A DNA stretch of 64,000 nucleotides, from NCBI GenBank assembly GCA_019056595.1, contig CP036163.1, positions 1,054,001-1,118,000 on the forward strand. Direction: 5' to 3'. The notes below the pieces were generated by a model. That model saw only the letters and a program-made list of their open reading frames with translations, was not told the DNA's origin and did not search any database. Position 1 is the first letter of the stretch. Every line of letters begins with the position of its first letter. The position numbers and the translations under genes are program-made. The stretch is from Pectobacterium atrosepticum. GTDB taxonomy: Bacteria; Pseudomonadota; Gammaproteobacteria; Enterobacterales; Enterobacteriaceae. Below are positions 37,235 to 47,130 of this stretch, piece after piece.

Positions 37235-37633
37235 TCACGCAATAATCCTGCCTTTATTCCACAGGTTTTAGGGATGAAAACGCCTGCCCGCCGATAACGG
37301 CAGGAAATAAAAGTCAATGCGGTGTTGTTTACGACGAATACCTGCGACGCCGAGCATTTATCAAACGACGGTAAAAATAATAAGCGTGCTTCTAATTACT
37401 TATTTCACCATCACTATAACGGCAACCTGCCATTTCTTTTATAGAGATTCAGGATAAGGATATCTAATAAATGGTATTGCACGCGTTAGCCGTGCCGATC
37501 TCGCTCAGCCAGATGCGCCATTCGGCCCCGACTGCGTCCGCGTATTGGATGCCGCGCTGACGTCAGCGTTGACAACCCGCACGCCTCTGTGATTAGACTC
37601 AATGCTAAGCAGGCTAACTTAAGGAAAGCGTTG
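37235..37633. other. Intergenic stretch before the dehydratase gene
   Basis: About 400 bp without a supported gene. Part is AT-rich with several TTATTT tracts. It presumably carries the promoter of the following gene; no defined operator is recognised. Confidence 0.5.
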
Positions 37634-38815
37634 ATGAAAATTACCGATGTGCGCGTAATTTTAGCGAACCGATATATGTTTGTTGAGGTCACCACCGACG
37701 AGGGGCTGACGGGCATTGGCGAATCCGGTGCCTGGGGCTTTCTGGATGCGTCCAAAGGCGCGGTGGAGGCATTACGCACTTATCTGATCGGGCAAGATCC
37801 GCTGCGCATTGAGCACCACTGGCAGTATATGTACCGCTGCTGGCATTTTCGTGGCGCCGCCATCATGGGTGCTATCAGCGCCATTGATATCGCTCTGTGG
37901 GACATCGCGGGCAAGTATTACGATACGCCGGTTTATAACCTGCTAGGCGGCCGCTGCCGCGACAAGGCGCGCGTTTATGCCCACGCGGGAGGTCGCACTA
38001 CCGAAGAAACCATCGCCAATCTGGAAAAAGCCAAAGCTGATGGTTTTACCGCGATTGGTCATCTCACGCCTTTTCTGGATGAATCGCGTGATACGCCCTA
38101 TTTCATCACTCATGCCAAAGAGATCGGCGAAGCCATCGAACGTATCGGCCTCTATCGGGAAGCAGTCGGTAACGATGTCGATCTGTGCATTGAAGTCCAT
38201 CGTCGCCTGAAGCCCGCCGATGCCGTGGTATTCGCTCGCGGCATTGAGCCGTTTTATCCGTATTTTATTGAAGACCCTATCGGTGCGGATAACTTCGATT
38301 CCATGGCGGAGGTGGCCGACAAAATCAATATTCCTATCGCTACCGGTGAACGCCTGAATAACCCGCAGGAATTCGCGATGCTGATTCGCCGTAATGCGGT
38401 CGCCTATGTGCGTCCTGACGTCTGCATGTGCGGCGGGATTACTGGTGCGAAAAAAGTGGCAGCATTGGCAGAGGCCAATGATTTGATGGTGGTGCCGCAT
38501 AACCCACTTAGCCCCGTCTCTACCGCCGCCTGTTTACAGATCGCCGTCAGCATCCCGAACTTTGCGCTGCTGGAGTATCCGGGGGATGACCAGCCCGCAC
38601 TGTCGGAAAAATTTGGTGCGACGGGCGTAGAGAATGGCGTGCGGAAAAAAGACATGGTGAAGAACACGTTCAAATGCGTAGAGGGATTTATGGAGATACC
38701 GACACAGTCCGGCATCGGCATTGAGCTGGCAGACGATCTGGAGAGCCGCTTCCCCTACCGCCGTCGCGGCCTGAAAACCCGACTGCACGTCGACGGTTCC
38801 GTCGTCGATCAATAA
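37634..38815 (+). CDS. Enolase-superfamily sugar-acid dehydratase (mandelate racemase/RspA-like)
   Basis: The 393-residue protein has the capping domain start MKITDVRVILANRYMFVEVTTDEGLTGIGE and the barrel metal-ligand positions: Asp/Glu in DLCIEVHRR, Glu in YFIEDPIG and Glu in IATGERL. VPHNPLSP near the end supplies the catalytic His. These fit acid-sugar dehydratases such as galactonate or mannonate dehydratases, but the exact sugar is undetermined. AAGGAAAG precedes the ATG. No transporter or regulator for sugar acids is adjacent. Confidence 0.82.
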   Translation: MKITDVRVILANRYMFVEVTTDEGLTGIGESGAWGFLDASKGAVEALRTYLIGQDPLRIEHHWQYMYRCWHFRGAAIMGAISAIDIALWDIAGKYYDTPVYNLLGGRCRDKARVYAHAGGRTTEETIANLEKAKADGFTAIGHLTPFLDESRDTPYFITHAKEIGEAIERIGLYREAVGNDVDLCIEVHRRLKPADAVVFARGIEPFYPYFIEDPIGADNFDSMAEVADKINIPIATGERLNNPQEFAMLIRRNAVAYVRPDVCMCGGITGAKKVAALAEANDLMVVPHNPLSPVSTAACLQIAVSIPNFALLEYPGDDQPALSEKFGATGVENGVRKKDMVKNTFKCVEGFMEIPTQSGIGIELADDLESRFPYRRRGLKTRLHVDGSVVDQ

Positions 38816-38824
38816 AACGCATCA

Positions 38825-38870
38825 ACAGGTCGTGACGCATCAATAATAGTGCCACGACCTGTCGTATTTT
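38825..38870 (+). terminator. Terminator between the dehydratase and efflux genes
   Basis: ACAGGTCGTG and CACGACCTGT form a 10-bp stem around an 18-nt loop, followed by CGTATTTT. Placed between convergent genes, it can serve the dehydratase and possibly the RND gene. Confidence 0.75.
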
Positions 38871-38873
38871 CCC

Positions 38874-41800
38874 CTACGCCGTAGGATTTTCCACCTTCCG
38901 CCCTTCCCACTGCATCAATAGACTCAGCGCCGCAGGCAGGGCAAGCAACGTCAGCAGCGTCGCCACCATCAATCCGCCGATAATCGCGTAGGCCATCGGC
39001 CCCCAAAACACCTGATGCGCAATCGGGATCATGCCAAGAATCGCCGCCAGCGCGGTCAGCACTATCGGGCGTGAACGATGGCTGGCCGCATTCACGATTG
39101 CCTCCGTGGCGGGTTGTCCATTTTTCACATTCAGATCGACTTCGCCAATCAGAATGACGGCATTACGAATAATCATCCCCGCCAGCGCAATTGCTCCCAG
39201 CAGCGCCACAAATCCCATCGGCGTTCCGGTCGGCAACATGGCCGCAACGATGCCGATCAGGCCAAACGGTGCGGTCAGGAATGCCAGCACCATGCGGGAA
39301 ATACGCTGTAGCTGAATCATTAACAGCACCAGCATCACCAACAGCGTAACTGGCAACACCGCATACACCGAACCATTGCCCTTGTCGGATTCCGCCGCAA
39401 CGCCGCCTTCCGTGATGTGATAGCCCGTCGGTAACGAGGCACGGTAGCGTTCAATTTCCGGTGCCAATTTTTCAGACAGCGCCGGTGCCCGCACGCCCGG
39501 CGCGACATCCATCTGCACCGTGATGAACGGCTCGCGCTGACGCCGCCAGATAATCGGATCGTCAACGCCGTACGAAACCGTGGCAATCTGTCTCAGCGGT
39601 ACCGAGCGCCCCTCCGCAATCGGAATTTGTAGATTCGCGATCGTGGCGACGTCTCTGCGTTCCTGCGGCGTACCGCGAATCACGACGTCCACCAATCGGT
39701 TTTCATCGCGCACCGAGGTCAGCGTTGAACCGGAGAATATCGCCGCCAGCATGCTGGCCACATCCTGTGAACTGATACCAACCGCGCGGGCTTCAGTCTG
39801 ATTCAGCACCACGTTCACCGAGCGTTCAGGTTCACCTGCCGTCAGATTCACCTCGCGGACATCGGCTCGGTTTCCCACCAGGCCGGCAAGCCCCTGCGCA
39901 AGATCACGAACCCGATTAATATCCGGCCCCGCGACCCGATATTTAAGCGGCCAGCCCACTGGCGGCCCTAATTCCAATGCCGAGACGCGCGCCACAATGC
40001 TACTAAAATCGCGCTCAAGCACCTGATTCAACCGTGCCGCCAGCGCGTCCCGCGCATCCAGATTTTTTGCTACCACCACCAGTTGAGCGATATTTTCGTG
40101 ACTCAGTAGCACATCCATTGGGAGATAAAAACGTACCGCCCCCGCCCCAACATAAGTGGAGAAATGGTCAACGTCAGGATCGTCCTTCAGAAGTGCTTCC
40201 AGCCGTTTCGCCTGCACTTCCGTCGCAGCCTGTGATGCATTCGAGGGCAACGTCAGGCTAACCAGCAGTTCTGGCCTGTCCGACGCGGGAAAGAATTCTC
40301 CCTCCAATCGGGTTGCGCCGAACAAGGCGACAACCAGTAGGAGCACCGCAATGATTAACGTCATTCCCCGGTTTGCCAACGCCCGTTGCAGCCATTGGCG
40401 ATAAATGCGTCCCACTCGTCCCGGTTCGTTGTGATGGTGACAAAACGTTTTTGGCAACAACCAGACACCGAGCAGCGGGGAAAAAAGAATCGCGACGATC
40501 CAGGAACTGAGCAAGGCGATGAGGACGACGACGAAAAGCGAAAAACAGTATTCACCCGCGCTGGATGAGGCAAACCCGACGGGAATAAATCCGGCAATCA
40601 TCACCAGCGTCCCCGTCAGCATGGGAAAAGCTGTACTTTCATACGCCCAGGCCGCCGCCCGTTTACGATCCCACCCCTCTTCCAGCCGCGACACCATGGC
40701 TTCTACCGTAATCATGGCGTCATCCACCAGCAGTCCCAGCGAAATAATCAGCGCCCCGAGCGAGATACGCTGCAAACCAATACCGGTTATCTCCATGCCA
40801 ATAAACGTCATCGCCAGCACAATAGGGATGGATGCAGCAACGACCAGTCCCGCACGGCTGCCGAGAGAAACGAACGACACCGCCAACACGATGGCAACGG
40901 CCTCCAGCAGCACTTTGATAAAGCCGCCGACCGCGCCTTTCACCACCTCAGCCTGATCGGCCACACGCGTCATTTCTATCCCATGCGGTAACTGGGCAGA
41001 AAGCGTGTTCATTTTTTCGCGAATAGCCTGACCGAAATTGAGCATGTTGCCGGTAGGTGCCATAGAAATAGCCAGTCCAATGGCTTTCTCGCCATTTACT
41101 CGAAACGTCGGCGACGGCGGTTCCGCTATTTCACGGCTAATGGTGGCGATATCAGTAAGCGGAACAAATTTCCCGCCAATACGTAAGGTAATCTGGCGCA
41201 GACTCTCCTCAGAGGTAAACGCGCCGCTGACGCGCACGGCGATCTTCTCATCCCCAGTACGGATAATACCGGCAGGCGTAACCGCATTCTGTGCTTTAAG
41301 TGAATCAATCACCTGCTGCGAATCGATCCCTAATCCAGCCAGCCGTCGGGGAGAAAACGTTACGACGATCTGTTCTTCTTCCACCCCCAGCATGTCGACC
41401 TTGCCGACATCCGGCACGCTCAGTAACGCAGAGCGAATATCCTCGACGCGATCGCGCAGTTCACGTGGTGAGAACCCATCCGCGGTGAAGCCATAAATCG
41501 TACCAAACGTGTCATCAAACTCGTCATTGACGTCTGGCGGGCTGACACCATCGGGGAGCGAACTGGCGATATCCGTCATCTTCTTACGCACCGTATACCA
41601 GATATTCGGCACGGCAGAAGGCGGTGTATCATCACGCAGGTTAACGAAAACCACCGCTTCCCCAGCACGGGTGTAGCTCTCGACATAATCGAGATACGGC
41701 GTTTCCTGTAACTTCTTCTCCAGCTTATCGGTGACGAAATTGACGGTATCGCTCACCGTCGCCCCCGGCCAGGCGGCAGATACCACGGCAGATTTGATGG

Positions 41801-41957
41801 TAAACGCCGGATCTTCGTTGCGTGGCAAGCGCTGGTAGCTCATCACGCCTGCCGCCATAATCACCAGCATCATAAAAGCGACCAACTGCTGATGCGCTAG
41901 TGCCCAAGCGGAGAGATTGAAGCGCGTAGAGGTAGAAGATTGAGATTCACGAGACAT
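38874..41957 (-). CDS. RND efflux pump inner-membrane subunit
   Basis: The 1027-residue protein is a resistance-nodulation-division transporter. Helix 1 comes near residue 22, RLPRNEDPAFTIKSAVVSAAWPGAT opens the first porter domain, and the paired proton-relay aspartates lie in LGLLVDDAMITVEAMVSRLEEG near 400. A second porter domain follows from about 560, with helix bundles to the C-terminus. It exports toxic compounds with its adaptor, encoded by the overlapping upstream gene, and an outer-membrane duct not encoded here. The sequence resembles the single-adaptor MexF/VexF-like branch rather than AcrB. Confidence 0.92.
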   Translation of the reverse strand: MSRESQSSTSTRFNLSAWALAHQQLVAFMMLVIMAAGVMSYQRLPRNEDPAFTIKSAVVSAAWPGATVSDTVNFVTDKLEKKLQETPYLDYVESYTRAGEAVVFVNLRDDTPPSAVPNIWYTVRKKMTDIASSLPDGVSPPDVNDEFDDTFGTIYGFTADGFSPRELRDRVEDIRSALLSVPDVGKVDMLGVEEEQIVVTFSPRRLAGLGIDSQQVIDSLKAQNAVTPAGIIRTGDEKIAVRVSGAFTSEESLRQITLRIGGKFVPLTDIATISREIAEPPSPTFRVNGEKAIGLAISMAPTGNMLNFGQAIREKMNTLSAQLPHGIEMTRVADQAEVVKGAVGGFIKVLLEAVAIVLAVSFVSLGSRAGLVVAASIPIVLAMTFIGMEITGIGLQRISLGALIISLGLLVDDAMITVEAMVSRLEEGWDRKRAAAWAYESTAFPMLTGTLVMIAGFIPVGFASSSAGEYCFSLFVVVLIALLSSWIVAILFSPLLGVWLLPKTFCHHHNEPGRVGRIYRQWLQRALANRGMTLIIAVLLLVVALFGATRLEGEFFPASDRPELLVSLTLPSNASQAATEVQAKRLEALLKDDPDVDHFSTYVGAGAVRFYLPMDVLLSHENIAQLVVVAKNLDARDALAARLNQVLERDFSSIVARVSALELGPPVGWPLKYRVAGPDINRVRDLAQGLAGLVGNRADVREVNLTAGEPERSVNVVLNQTEARAVGISSQDVASMLAAIFSGSTLTSVRDENRLVDVVIRGTPQERRDVATIANLQIPIAEGRSVPLRQIATVSYGVDDPIIWRRQREPFITVQMDVAPGVRAPALSEKLAPEIERYRASLPTGYHITEGGVAAESDKGNGSVYAVLPVTLLVMLVLLMIQLQRISRMVLAFLTAPFGLIGIVAAMLPTGTPMGFVALLGAIALAGMIIRNAVILIGEVDLNVKNGQPATEAIVNAASHRSRPIVLTALAAILGMIPIAHQVFWGPMAYAIIGGLMVATLLTLLALPAALSLLMQWEGRKVENPTA

Positions 41958-43039
41958 TAGCGACGCCCCTCTTCATCCAGCCGAATTTTCTCATCCGGCC
42001 GTAGCTTACTGACGCCAGCCGTTACCACGCGGTCACCCTGTTTCAGCCCATCGGTGATGTAGATCGCCGTGTCGCTGTAGCGTGCAACGGTAATCGGCTG
42101 CAAGCGCACCGTCTGGGTTTCCGTGTTCACGACGTAAACCGCCGGGTTTTCTTCCTGACGGGTGAGTGCAGAAGCAGGTAACTCAATGACAGCTGTGTCG
42201 GACTGCTGTATTGCGCCATTCACGCTGGCACCCAGTACCATCGCTACCGGTGGCGAGGTTAACGTCACCCGAACCCGAAACGTTCGCGTGACTGCATCGG
42301 CCTGCGGACTGATATCACGCACGCGTCCTTGTACCTGAATCGCCGGATCGGATAGCAGCAACACGAGAATCGTGCGCGAAGGAAGCGACTGATTGACCAA
42401 ACGTTCTGGTACATCAAACACCGCATCGCGCCCATCGAGCGAAGCTAGCTTGACGACTTCCTGCCCGGCACTGACCACCTGACCGGGATTCGCACTGACC
42501 GTTGTTATCACACCATCCTGTGCGGACGTGAGTTGCGTATAGCTGAGGCGTTCCTGCGCCCCTTTGACGGTCGTCTGTGCGCTTTCGCGCCGGGAAACAG
42601 CGGCATCCCAATTTGCCTGCGCTTCATCAAGCTGTACCCGCGCAATGGCCCCGCCCGGCGCCAGCGCCTTCATGCGGGAGAAATTACTTTTCGCCAGCCG
42701 TTCTGCCGAGGTTGCGCTGGCTAAATCAGCCTGTGCGCTGCGCAGCTGATTTTCACTGTCGCGAGCATCGAGCGTCGCAATCACATCACCGCGCTTCACG
42801 GATGCCCCCACATCCACCAAACGATTCAGGATGCGGCCATCCAGCCGGAAACCTAACGCCGTTTCTTCATGCGGGCGAATCTCTCCCGTCAGCGTCACAG
42901 GCTCACGACTCATTGCTGGCATGACGACCAGCGTTTTTACCGGCCTCACGGGCGGCGGCGCAGGCGAACCATCGGTACTGTCACAGCCGCTAAGCAACAC
43001 GGCTGACAGCAGACAAAAGGCAAAACGGCTGACCATCAT
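41957..43039 (-). CDS. RND efflux periplasmic adaptor lipoprotein
   Basis: The 360-residue protein has a lipoprotein signal with lipobox LLSGC near residue 20, then a barrel-sandwich/lipoyl domain (GFRLDGRILNRLVDVGASVKRGDVIATLD), an alpha-helical hairpin (about 95-165) and a second lipoyl half with GVITTVSANPGQVVSAGQEV. It bridges the pump and the outer-membrane duct. It overlaps the RND gene by 1 nt. An ATG at 43039 follows AGAGG; a GTG one codon upstream is possible. Confidence 0.92.
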   Translation of the reverse strand: MMVSRFAFCLLSAVLLSGCDSTDGSPAPPPVRPVKTLVVMPAMSREPVTLTGEIRPHEETALGFRLDGRILNRLVDVGASVKRGDVIATLDARDSENQLRSAQADLASATSAERLAKSNFSRMKALAPGGAIARVQLDEAQANWDAAVSRRESAQTTVKGAQERLSYTQLTSAQDGVITTVSANPGQVVSAGQEVVKLASLDGRDAVFDVPERLVNQSLPSRTILVLLLSDPAIQVQGRVRDISPQADAVTRTFRVRVTLTSPPVAMVLGASVNGAIQQSDTAVIELPASALTRQEENPAVYVVNTETQTVRLQPITVARYSDTAIYITDGLKQGDRVVTAGVSKLRPDEKIRLDEEGRR

Positions 43040-43065
43040 CACATCCTCTCACTCATCAAACGCCA

Positions 43066-43881
43066 TCAGAACGAATACAGAACAGCCAACGTGGCGCCAG
43101 TATCATTCCGTCGTTCCACAACCTGACTATCCGCGACTTTGTCAGTCAGCCACGTTGAGGTAACCCCGACGTTGGTTGACCAGGCAGGGCTAAATTGATG
43201 CGTCCAGTTCGCGCCCAGTGCATAACCGTAGACACCTTTGCCAGCATGATAGGCGGCCAACCCAGAACGGCTGCTCTGCTGCTGTGTCACACCGTAATAG
43301 GTTTGATTAAAGCGGGCATCGCCCATCAGCACGTCTGCCGACAGCGCCAGCACGTCGTCTTTTGTCGTGGACTGCCACACCGTGCTCTTTGCCCCGACGC
43401 GATACTGATTTCCTCTTTTTGTCTCGCTCAGTGCAAATTCACCGCTCGCTTCCAGCGCCAGCCAGGGTGCAAACTGATACCCCGCCGTTACGGTGGTAAT
43501 TACCGATCCTTTGATTTTCCCCATCCCTTTCAATCGGTTAGAACCCGCACGCCAATTGCTGTTTTTGTCATCCCTTCCCATGTCGTAGCCAATCGCGTGA
43601 TCGAGATAAAAACCGGAAGGAGACTGGTATTGCCAGCCAATGCCGTGCGAAGAATCGAAATAGAGTGCACCGCGCTGAACCGTCAGCACAGGCAGTGCCA
43701 TGGTTTGACGATTTTTACTCCCCTTGTAACGCGGTGCATTCTGGGCTGCAACGCCAACGGTAACATCCGTGTGGTCACCCAAAAGCGAGGGCGCTGATGC
43801 CTCCGACTCCGCAGCGAATGCGGTGCCAGATAACACGATAGCGGACAGACTGGTGGATAAAATCATTGTTGTTATGTTCAT
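43066..43881 (-). CDS. MipA/OmpV-family outer-membrane protein
   Basis: The 271-residue protein has a signal peptide (LSTSLSAIVLSGTAFA) and a beta-barrel body that opens DVTVGVAAQNAPRYKGSKNRQTMALPVLTVQRG, the MipA/OmpV pattern, and ends in the outer-membrane signature LAVLYSF with terminal Phe. Roles in the family include scaffolding of murein synthesis and porin-like functions. It sits 26 bp upstream of the efflux adaptor in the same orientation, so it is probably part of the efflux operon. GAGGGG precedes the ATG. Confidence 0.9.
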   Translation of the reverse strand: MNITTMILSTSLSAIVLSGTAFAAESEASAPSLLGDHTDVTVGVAAQNAPRYKGSKNRQTMALPVLTVQRGALYFDSSHGIGWQYQSPSGFYLDHAIGYDMGRDDKNSNWRAGSNRLKGMGKIKGSVITTVTAGYQFAPWLALEASGEFALSETKRGNQYRVGAKSTVWQSTTKDDVLALSADVLMGDARFNQTYYGVTQQQSSRSGLAAYHAGKGVYGYALGANWTHQFSPAWSTNVGVTSTWLTDKVADSQVVERRNDTGATLAVLYSF

Positions 43882-44034
43882 ACATCCCCTCTTTAACGCG
43901 GTAATCTTGCACCGTGGTGTTTCCACGGCGGGTGCAATGTAATTGGTGTTGGCTTTTCAGCACCGTGACGAATTATGCTGACGCTTAATCAAGAAACGCT
44001 TTGTGGTTTTTTAAGATTTCATCAAGAGGTTGTG

Positions 44035-44724
44035 ATGGCAGAAAAACGGGTGTTGGTTATTGAAGACGATATGGATGCCGCCAGCGTGCTTGAGGCTTAT
44101 CTGCGGCGCGATGGCTATCAGGTTTCTATCGCGTCTGATGGGCAAAAAGGTCTGCACATGGCGCTGACCAGTAAACCCGATTTGATTTTGCTGGATGTGA
44201 TGCTGCCGAAAATGAATGGTTCTGAGGTGCTGTCCGCCCTGCGGCAGCGCAGTAATATTCCGGTAATTATGGTCACCGCCATCGGCGATGAACCGGAACG
44301 GATCGGCGCGCTGCGTTACGGCGCGGATGACTATGTCGTCAAGCCCTATAATCCGCAGGAAGTGGTAGCGCGAGTGCAGGCCGTGCTACGGCGAACCGGC
44401 TACGCCATCCGGGAAGATGCGATCCTGACATTCGAGAATTTATCGGTTGATCCAACCTCCGTGACGGCAAGCATTGCGCTCTCACCGTCTGAATCTGTCG
44501 TTCTCGATCTTACGCCCACCGAATTCAACATTCTGGTGACGCTGCTCAAAGCGCCAAACCGCGCCTTCACTCGCGGTGAGCTACTGGAAGCCTGCTTGCC
44601 GGAAAGCGATGCGCTGGAACGCGTGGTGGATACTCACGTCCACAACCTCAGGAAGAAACTCAACCAGTACGACATCATCAACGTGCTCGTCACCGTCCGT
44701 TCTGTTGGCTATCGATTCCGGTGA
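44035..44724 (+). CDS. OmpR-family response regulator
   Basis: The 229-residue protein has a receiver domain with the acidic pair EDD near residue 10, phospho-acceptor Asp in LLDVMLPKMNG near 54, and the conserved Lys in VVKPYNPQE. A C-terminal winged helix follows, with LTPTEFNILVTLLKAPNRAFTRGELLEACLPESDALERVVDTHVHNLRKKL. It is divergent from mipA and the RND operon and probably activates it, as AdeR does for AdeABC. AAGAGG precedes the ATG. It overlaps the kinase frame. Confidence 0.93.
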   Translation: MAEKRVLVIEDDMDAASVLEAYLRRDGYQVSIASDGQKGLHMALTSKPDLILLDVMLPKMNGSEVLSALRQRSNIPVIMVTAIGDEPERIGALRYGADDYVVKPYNPQEVVARVQAVLRRTGYAIREDAILTFENLSVDPTSVTASIALSPSESVVLDLTPTEFNILVTLLKAPNRAFTRGELLEACLPESDALERVVDTHVHNLRKKLNQYDIINVLVTVRSVGYRFR

Positions 44725-44729
44725 ACCTG

Positions 44730-45944
44730 ATGAAAAAATCGATCTTCCTGTCAGAAAAAATGTCGCTGTGGCGCTGGCTGTGCTTTCGTATTATTTCTCT
44801 GCTGCTCGCCACCCTGCTCATCATCGCCACCCTGATGTGGCTACGCTTCGCCATCAACAATGTCTACGTCGAACAGCAGATGCCGGACGAGGTACGGGCT
44901 GAATTTCAGCAGTTAAGCAAACAGGAAGATTACGGTAATCCCCGCTACCAACAGATTATCAATCAGTATTACGGCCCGGATTTCTTTGTGCCAAATATTG
45001 CCAGCACTGACTGGCTGGTGCTGGCGATTATGGTTCTGATCGCCTTACCGACCGTCGTCGTCATCGTGCTGTGGCGGGCGCGACCGCTGTCACAACAATT
45101 TTCCAATATCGCCAGCGCCGCACGCGACGTTGCTCAGGGAAATTTCGATGCTCGCACACAGCTTGTCGAGCAGGCACCGATGGAGTTGATTACGCTGGCG
45201 AACGACTTTAATAATATGACCGCACAGTTGGAGCGCTACGAGCGGGAACTCCGCGAATCCAGCGCGGCGTTGGCTCACGAACTGCGTACGCCGTTAAACG
45301 CGGCGATGGGGCGCGTTCAGGGCATGCTTGATGACGTCTTTCCGCGCGATAAATCACAGCTGACGATGGTCATCAAACAGCTCGAACAGCTCAATCACGT
45401 GATTCAGGATCTGCACTTTCTTTCACTCGCCAGAGCCGGACAACTGCAACTGGTCAAAACGCCGCTGTATTTCGACGAGATCGTCACTGAGCGGCTTACC
45501 TGGTATCGGCCTCAGCTAGAGCAGGCTGGGTTTCAGACCCATATTCATATCGAACAACATGACTTTTGTGTTGCCGACCGCGAACGATTGGGACAGGTGT
45601 TCTCTATTCTGATCGAGAATGCCTTAAGCTACGCCAGCGAGGGGCGCTATCTGGCAATTGAGGTACGTGAAATGACCGTTCGTGAAATGGCAGTACGTGA
45701 AAACGTGCCGTGCTGGCAGATTACAGTTTCTGACCACGGACCGGGGATTGAAGCAGAATCGCTGCCCCTGCTTTTCGACCGCTTCTGGCGGGCAGAACAT
45801 TCACGCGGAAGACACTCCGGCGGCAGTGGACTTGGGCTGTCTATTGCCTCAGCCATTATCACTGCACATGGTGGTGCTATTTATGCAGAACGCGGCAATA
45901 ACGGCGGACTTGCCATCGTGATGACGCTGCCACACACCGCCTGA
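44730..45944 (+). CDS. Sensor histidine kinase (AdeS/BaeS-like)
   Basis: The 404-residue inner-membrane kinase has two membrane helices (CFRIISLLLATLLIIATLMWL and WLVLAIMVLIALPTVVVIVLW) around a periplasmic loop. A HAMP segment follows, then the phospho-acceptor His in ALAHELRTPLNAAMGRVQGMLDDVF, N-box ILIENALSYASEGR, and G-boxes VSDHGPGIE and GGSGLGLSIA. A threefold REMTVREMAVREN repeat interrupts the ATPase domain. GTG at 44721 is an alternative start overlapping the regulator stop. AdeRS-like pairs govern RND efflux, which fits the divergent neighbours. Confidence 0.92.
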   Translation: MKKSIFLSEKMSLWRWLCFRIISLLLATLLIIATLMWLRFAINNVYVEQQMPDEVRAEFQQLSKQEDYGNPRYQQIINQYYGPDFFVPNIASTDWLVLAIMVLIALPTVVVIVLWRARPLSQQFSNIASAARDVAQGNFDARTQLVEQAPMELITLANDFNNMTAQLERYERELRESSAALAHELRTPLNAAMGRVQGMLDDVFPRDKSQLTMVIKQLEQLNHVIQDLHFLSLARAGQLQLVKTPLYFDEIVTERLTWYRPQLEQAGFQTHIHIEQHDFCVADRERLGQVFSILIENALSYASEGRYLAIEVREMTVREMAVRENVPCWQITVSDHGPGIEAESLPLLFDRFWRAEHSRGRHSGGSGLGLSIASAIITAHGGAIYAERGNNGGLAIVMTLPHTA

Positions 45945-46261
45945 CGTAGCTGCATGCCGTTGGTCATTGACCAATAATGAGAAAGCATAGCGAAATTATT
46001 GCTATGCCCTTTCTCTGGTAAAAAAACCGGGAAATACTGCAATACTCACCCGCTCAACGATGAGACAAACGCCACCACCTCAGACTCCACGCCCTACGGC
46101 GAGGCACACCGCTGTCTAACACGTTTTTTGTCCTGACCAATACTTATATTTATCTGGAATGAGATAAGGCGAAAAAGACTAATTTCGCTATAAGTATTTC
46201 GCTACTCTGCATGAGCGAAATATATCGCCTCGATTAAAACTCAATCATCAGGGTAACTATT
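45945..46261. other. Intergenic region after the kinase
   Basis: This stretch holds the 15-bp dyad TTGGTCATTGACCAA just after the kinase and a long hairpin (45979-46015), then sequence expected to contain the promoter of the binding-protein gene. No gene is supported. Confidence 0.6.
45979..46015 (+). terminator. Hairpin after the sensor kinase gene
   Basis: GAGAAAGCATAGC pairs with GCTATGC-cc-TTTCTC-type sequence around a 9-nt loop. It is followed by purine-rich rather than T-rich sequence, so its strength is uncertain. Confidence 0.5.
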
Positions 46262-47095
46262 ATGAAACGTTCTCTTCACCAGGTATTCATGGCGATGACG
46301 CTAGTTAGCGCCTCCTTTTTCAGTCAGGCTGCGGAAACACAGCCATCAACGTGGCAACACATCAAACAAACCGGTGAATTACGCATCGGCGTGGCACAGG
46401 GTGAGCCGTGGTATTTTAAAAATCCATCGACCGGAGAATGGGATGGCATCGGCTATAACATCGGCAAGGAGTTAGCCAACGATCTTGGCGTGAAGCTGGT
46501 GACGGTAGAAACCACCTGGGGTAACGCCATTGCCGCCTTACAAACGGGTCAGATCGATACCATGCTGGTACTCGATCCAACGGAAGAGCGGAAAAAAGCG
46601 GTCGATTTCCCTGAGCAGCCTTTCTTTTGGTATGCGCAAGGCGTGTTGATTCGCGACGGCATTACCGTTACCAACTGGGACGATCTCAATCGTGAGGATG
46701 TCAAAATCGGCGTCACGCTGGGTTCCAGCCCAGATCTGATTCTGACCAAACGTCTGCCAAAAGCACAGCTAGTGCGCTTCCCAAATATGGATGAGGGCGT
46801 AGCCGCATTCTATGCTGGCCGTGTCGATGCACTGTCGTATTTCCATCCGGCTCTGGCGCTGCAACAGGCTAAAGTCGGCAAAGGCAATTTGATTCTGCCG
46901 AAGCCGATTATTGAAGTCAGCACCAGCGGCGCAATCCGCAAAGAAGCCGACCAGACCTTCCACAACTTCCTGAATGACGAATTTGCCAAGCTGTATAAGT
47001 CTGGTAAAACCCAGCACTACTATGAACAGGCGCTCAAACTGCGCGGCGTGGACGCAAGCAAAGTGCCGTCAGTCATTAAAGAAGACTGGAAATAA
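46262..47095 (+). CDS. Amino-acid ABC transporter periplasmic binding protein (SBP family 3)
   Basis: The 277-residue product has a signal peptide (AMTLVSASFFSQA, cleavage after AEA/AA) and the family 3 pattern: GELRIGVAQGEPWYFKNPSTGEWDGIGYNIGKELANDLGVKL, IAALQTGQIDTMLVLDPTEERKKAVDFPEQPF, VGVTLGSSPDL. It should bind a polar amino acid or a related acid. Its permeases and ATPase lie at 48.96-51.17 kb, beyond an oppositely oriented gene and a repeat element. Confidence 0.9.
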   Translation: MKRSLHQVFMAMTLVSASFFSQAAETQPSTWQHIKQTGELRIGVAQGEPWYFKNPSTGEWDGIGYNIGKELANDLGVKLVTVETTWGNAIAALQTGQIDTMLVLDPTEERKKAVDFPEQPFFWYAQGVLIRDGITVTNWDDLNREDVKIGVTLGSSPDLILTKRLPKAQLVRFPNMDEGVAAFYAGRVDALSYFHPALALQQAKVGKGNLILPKPIIEVSTSGAIRKEADQTFHNFLNDEFAKLYKSGKTQHYYEQALKLRGVDASKVPSVIKEDWK

Positions 47096-47130
47096 GCGGG
47101 ATTTGGATAACAGAACGGTCCTGAACGGAT

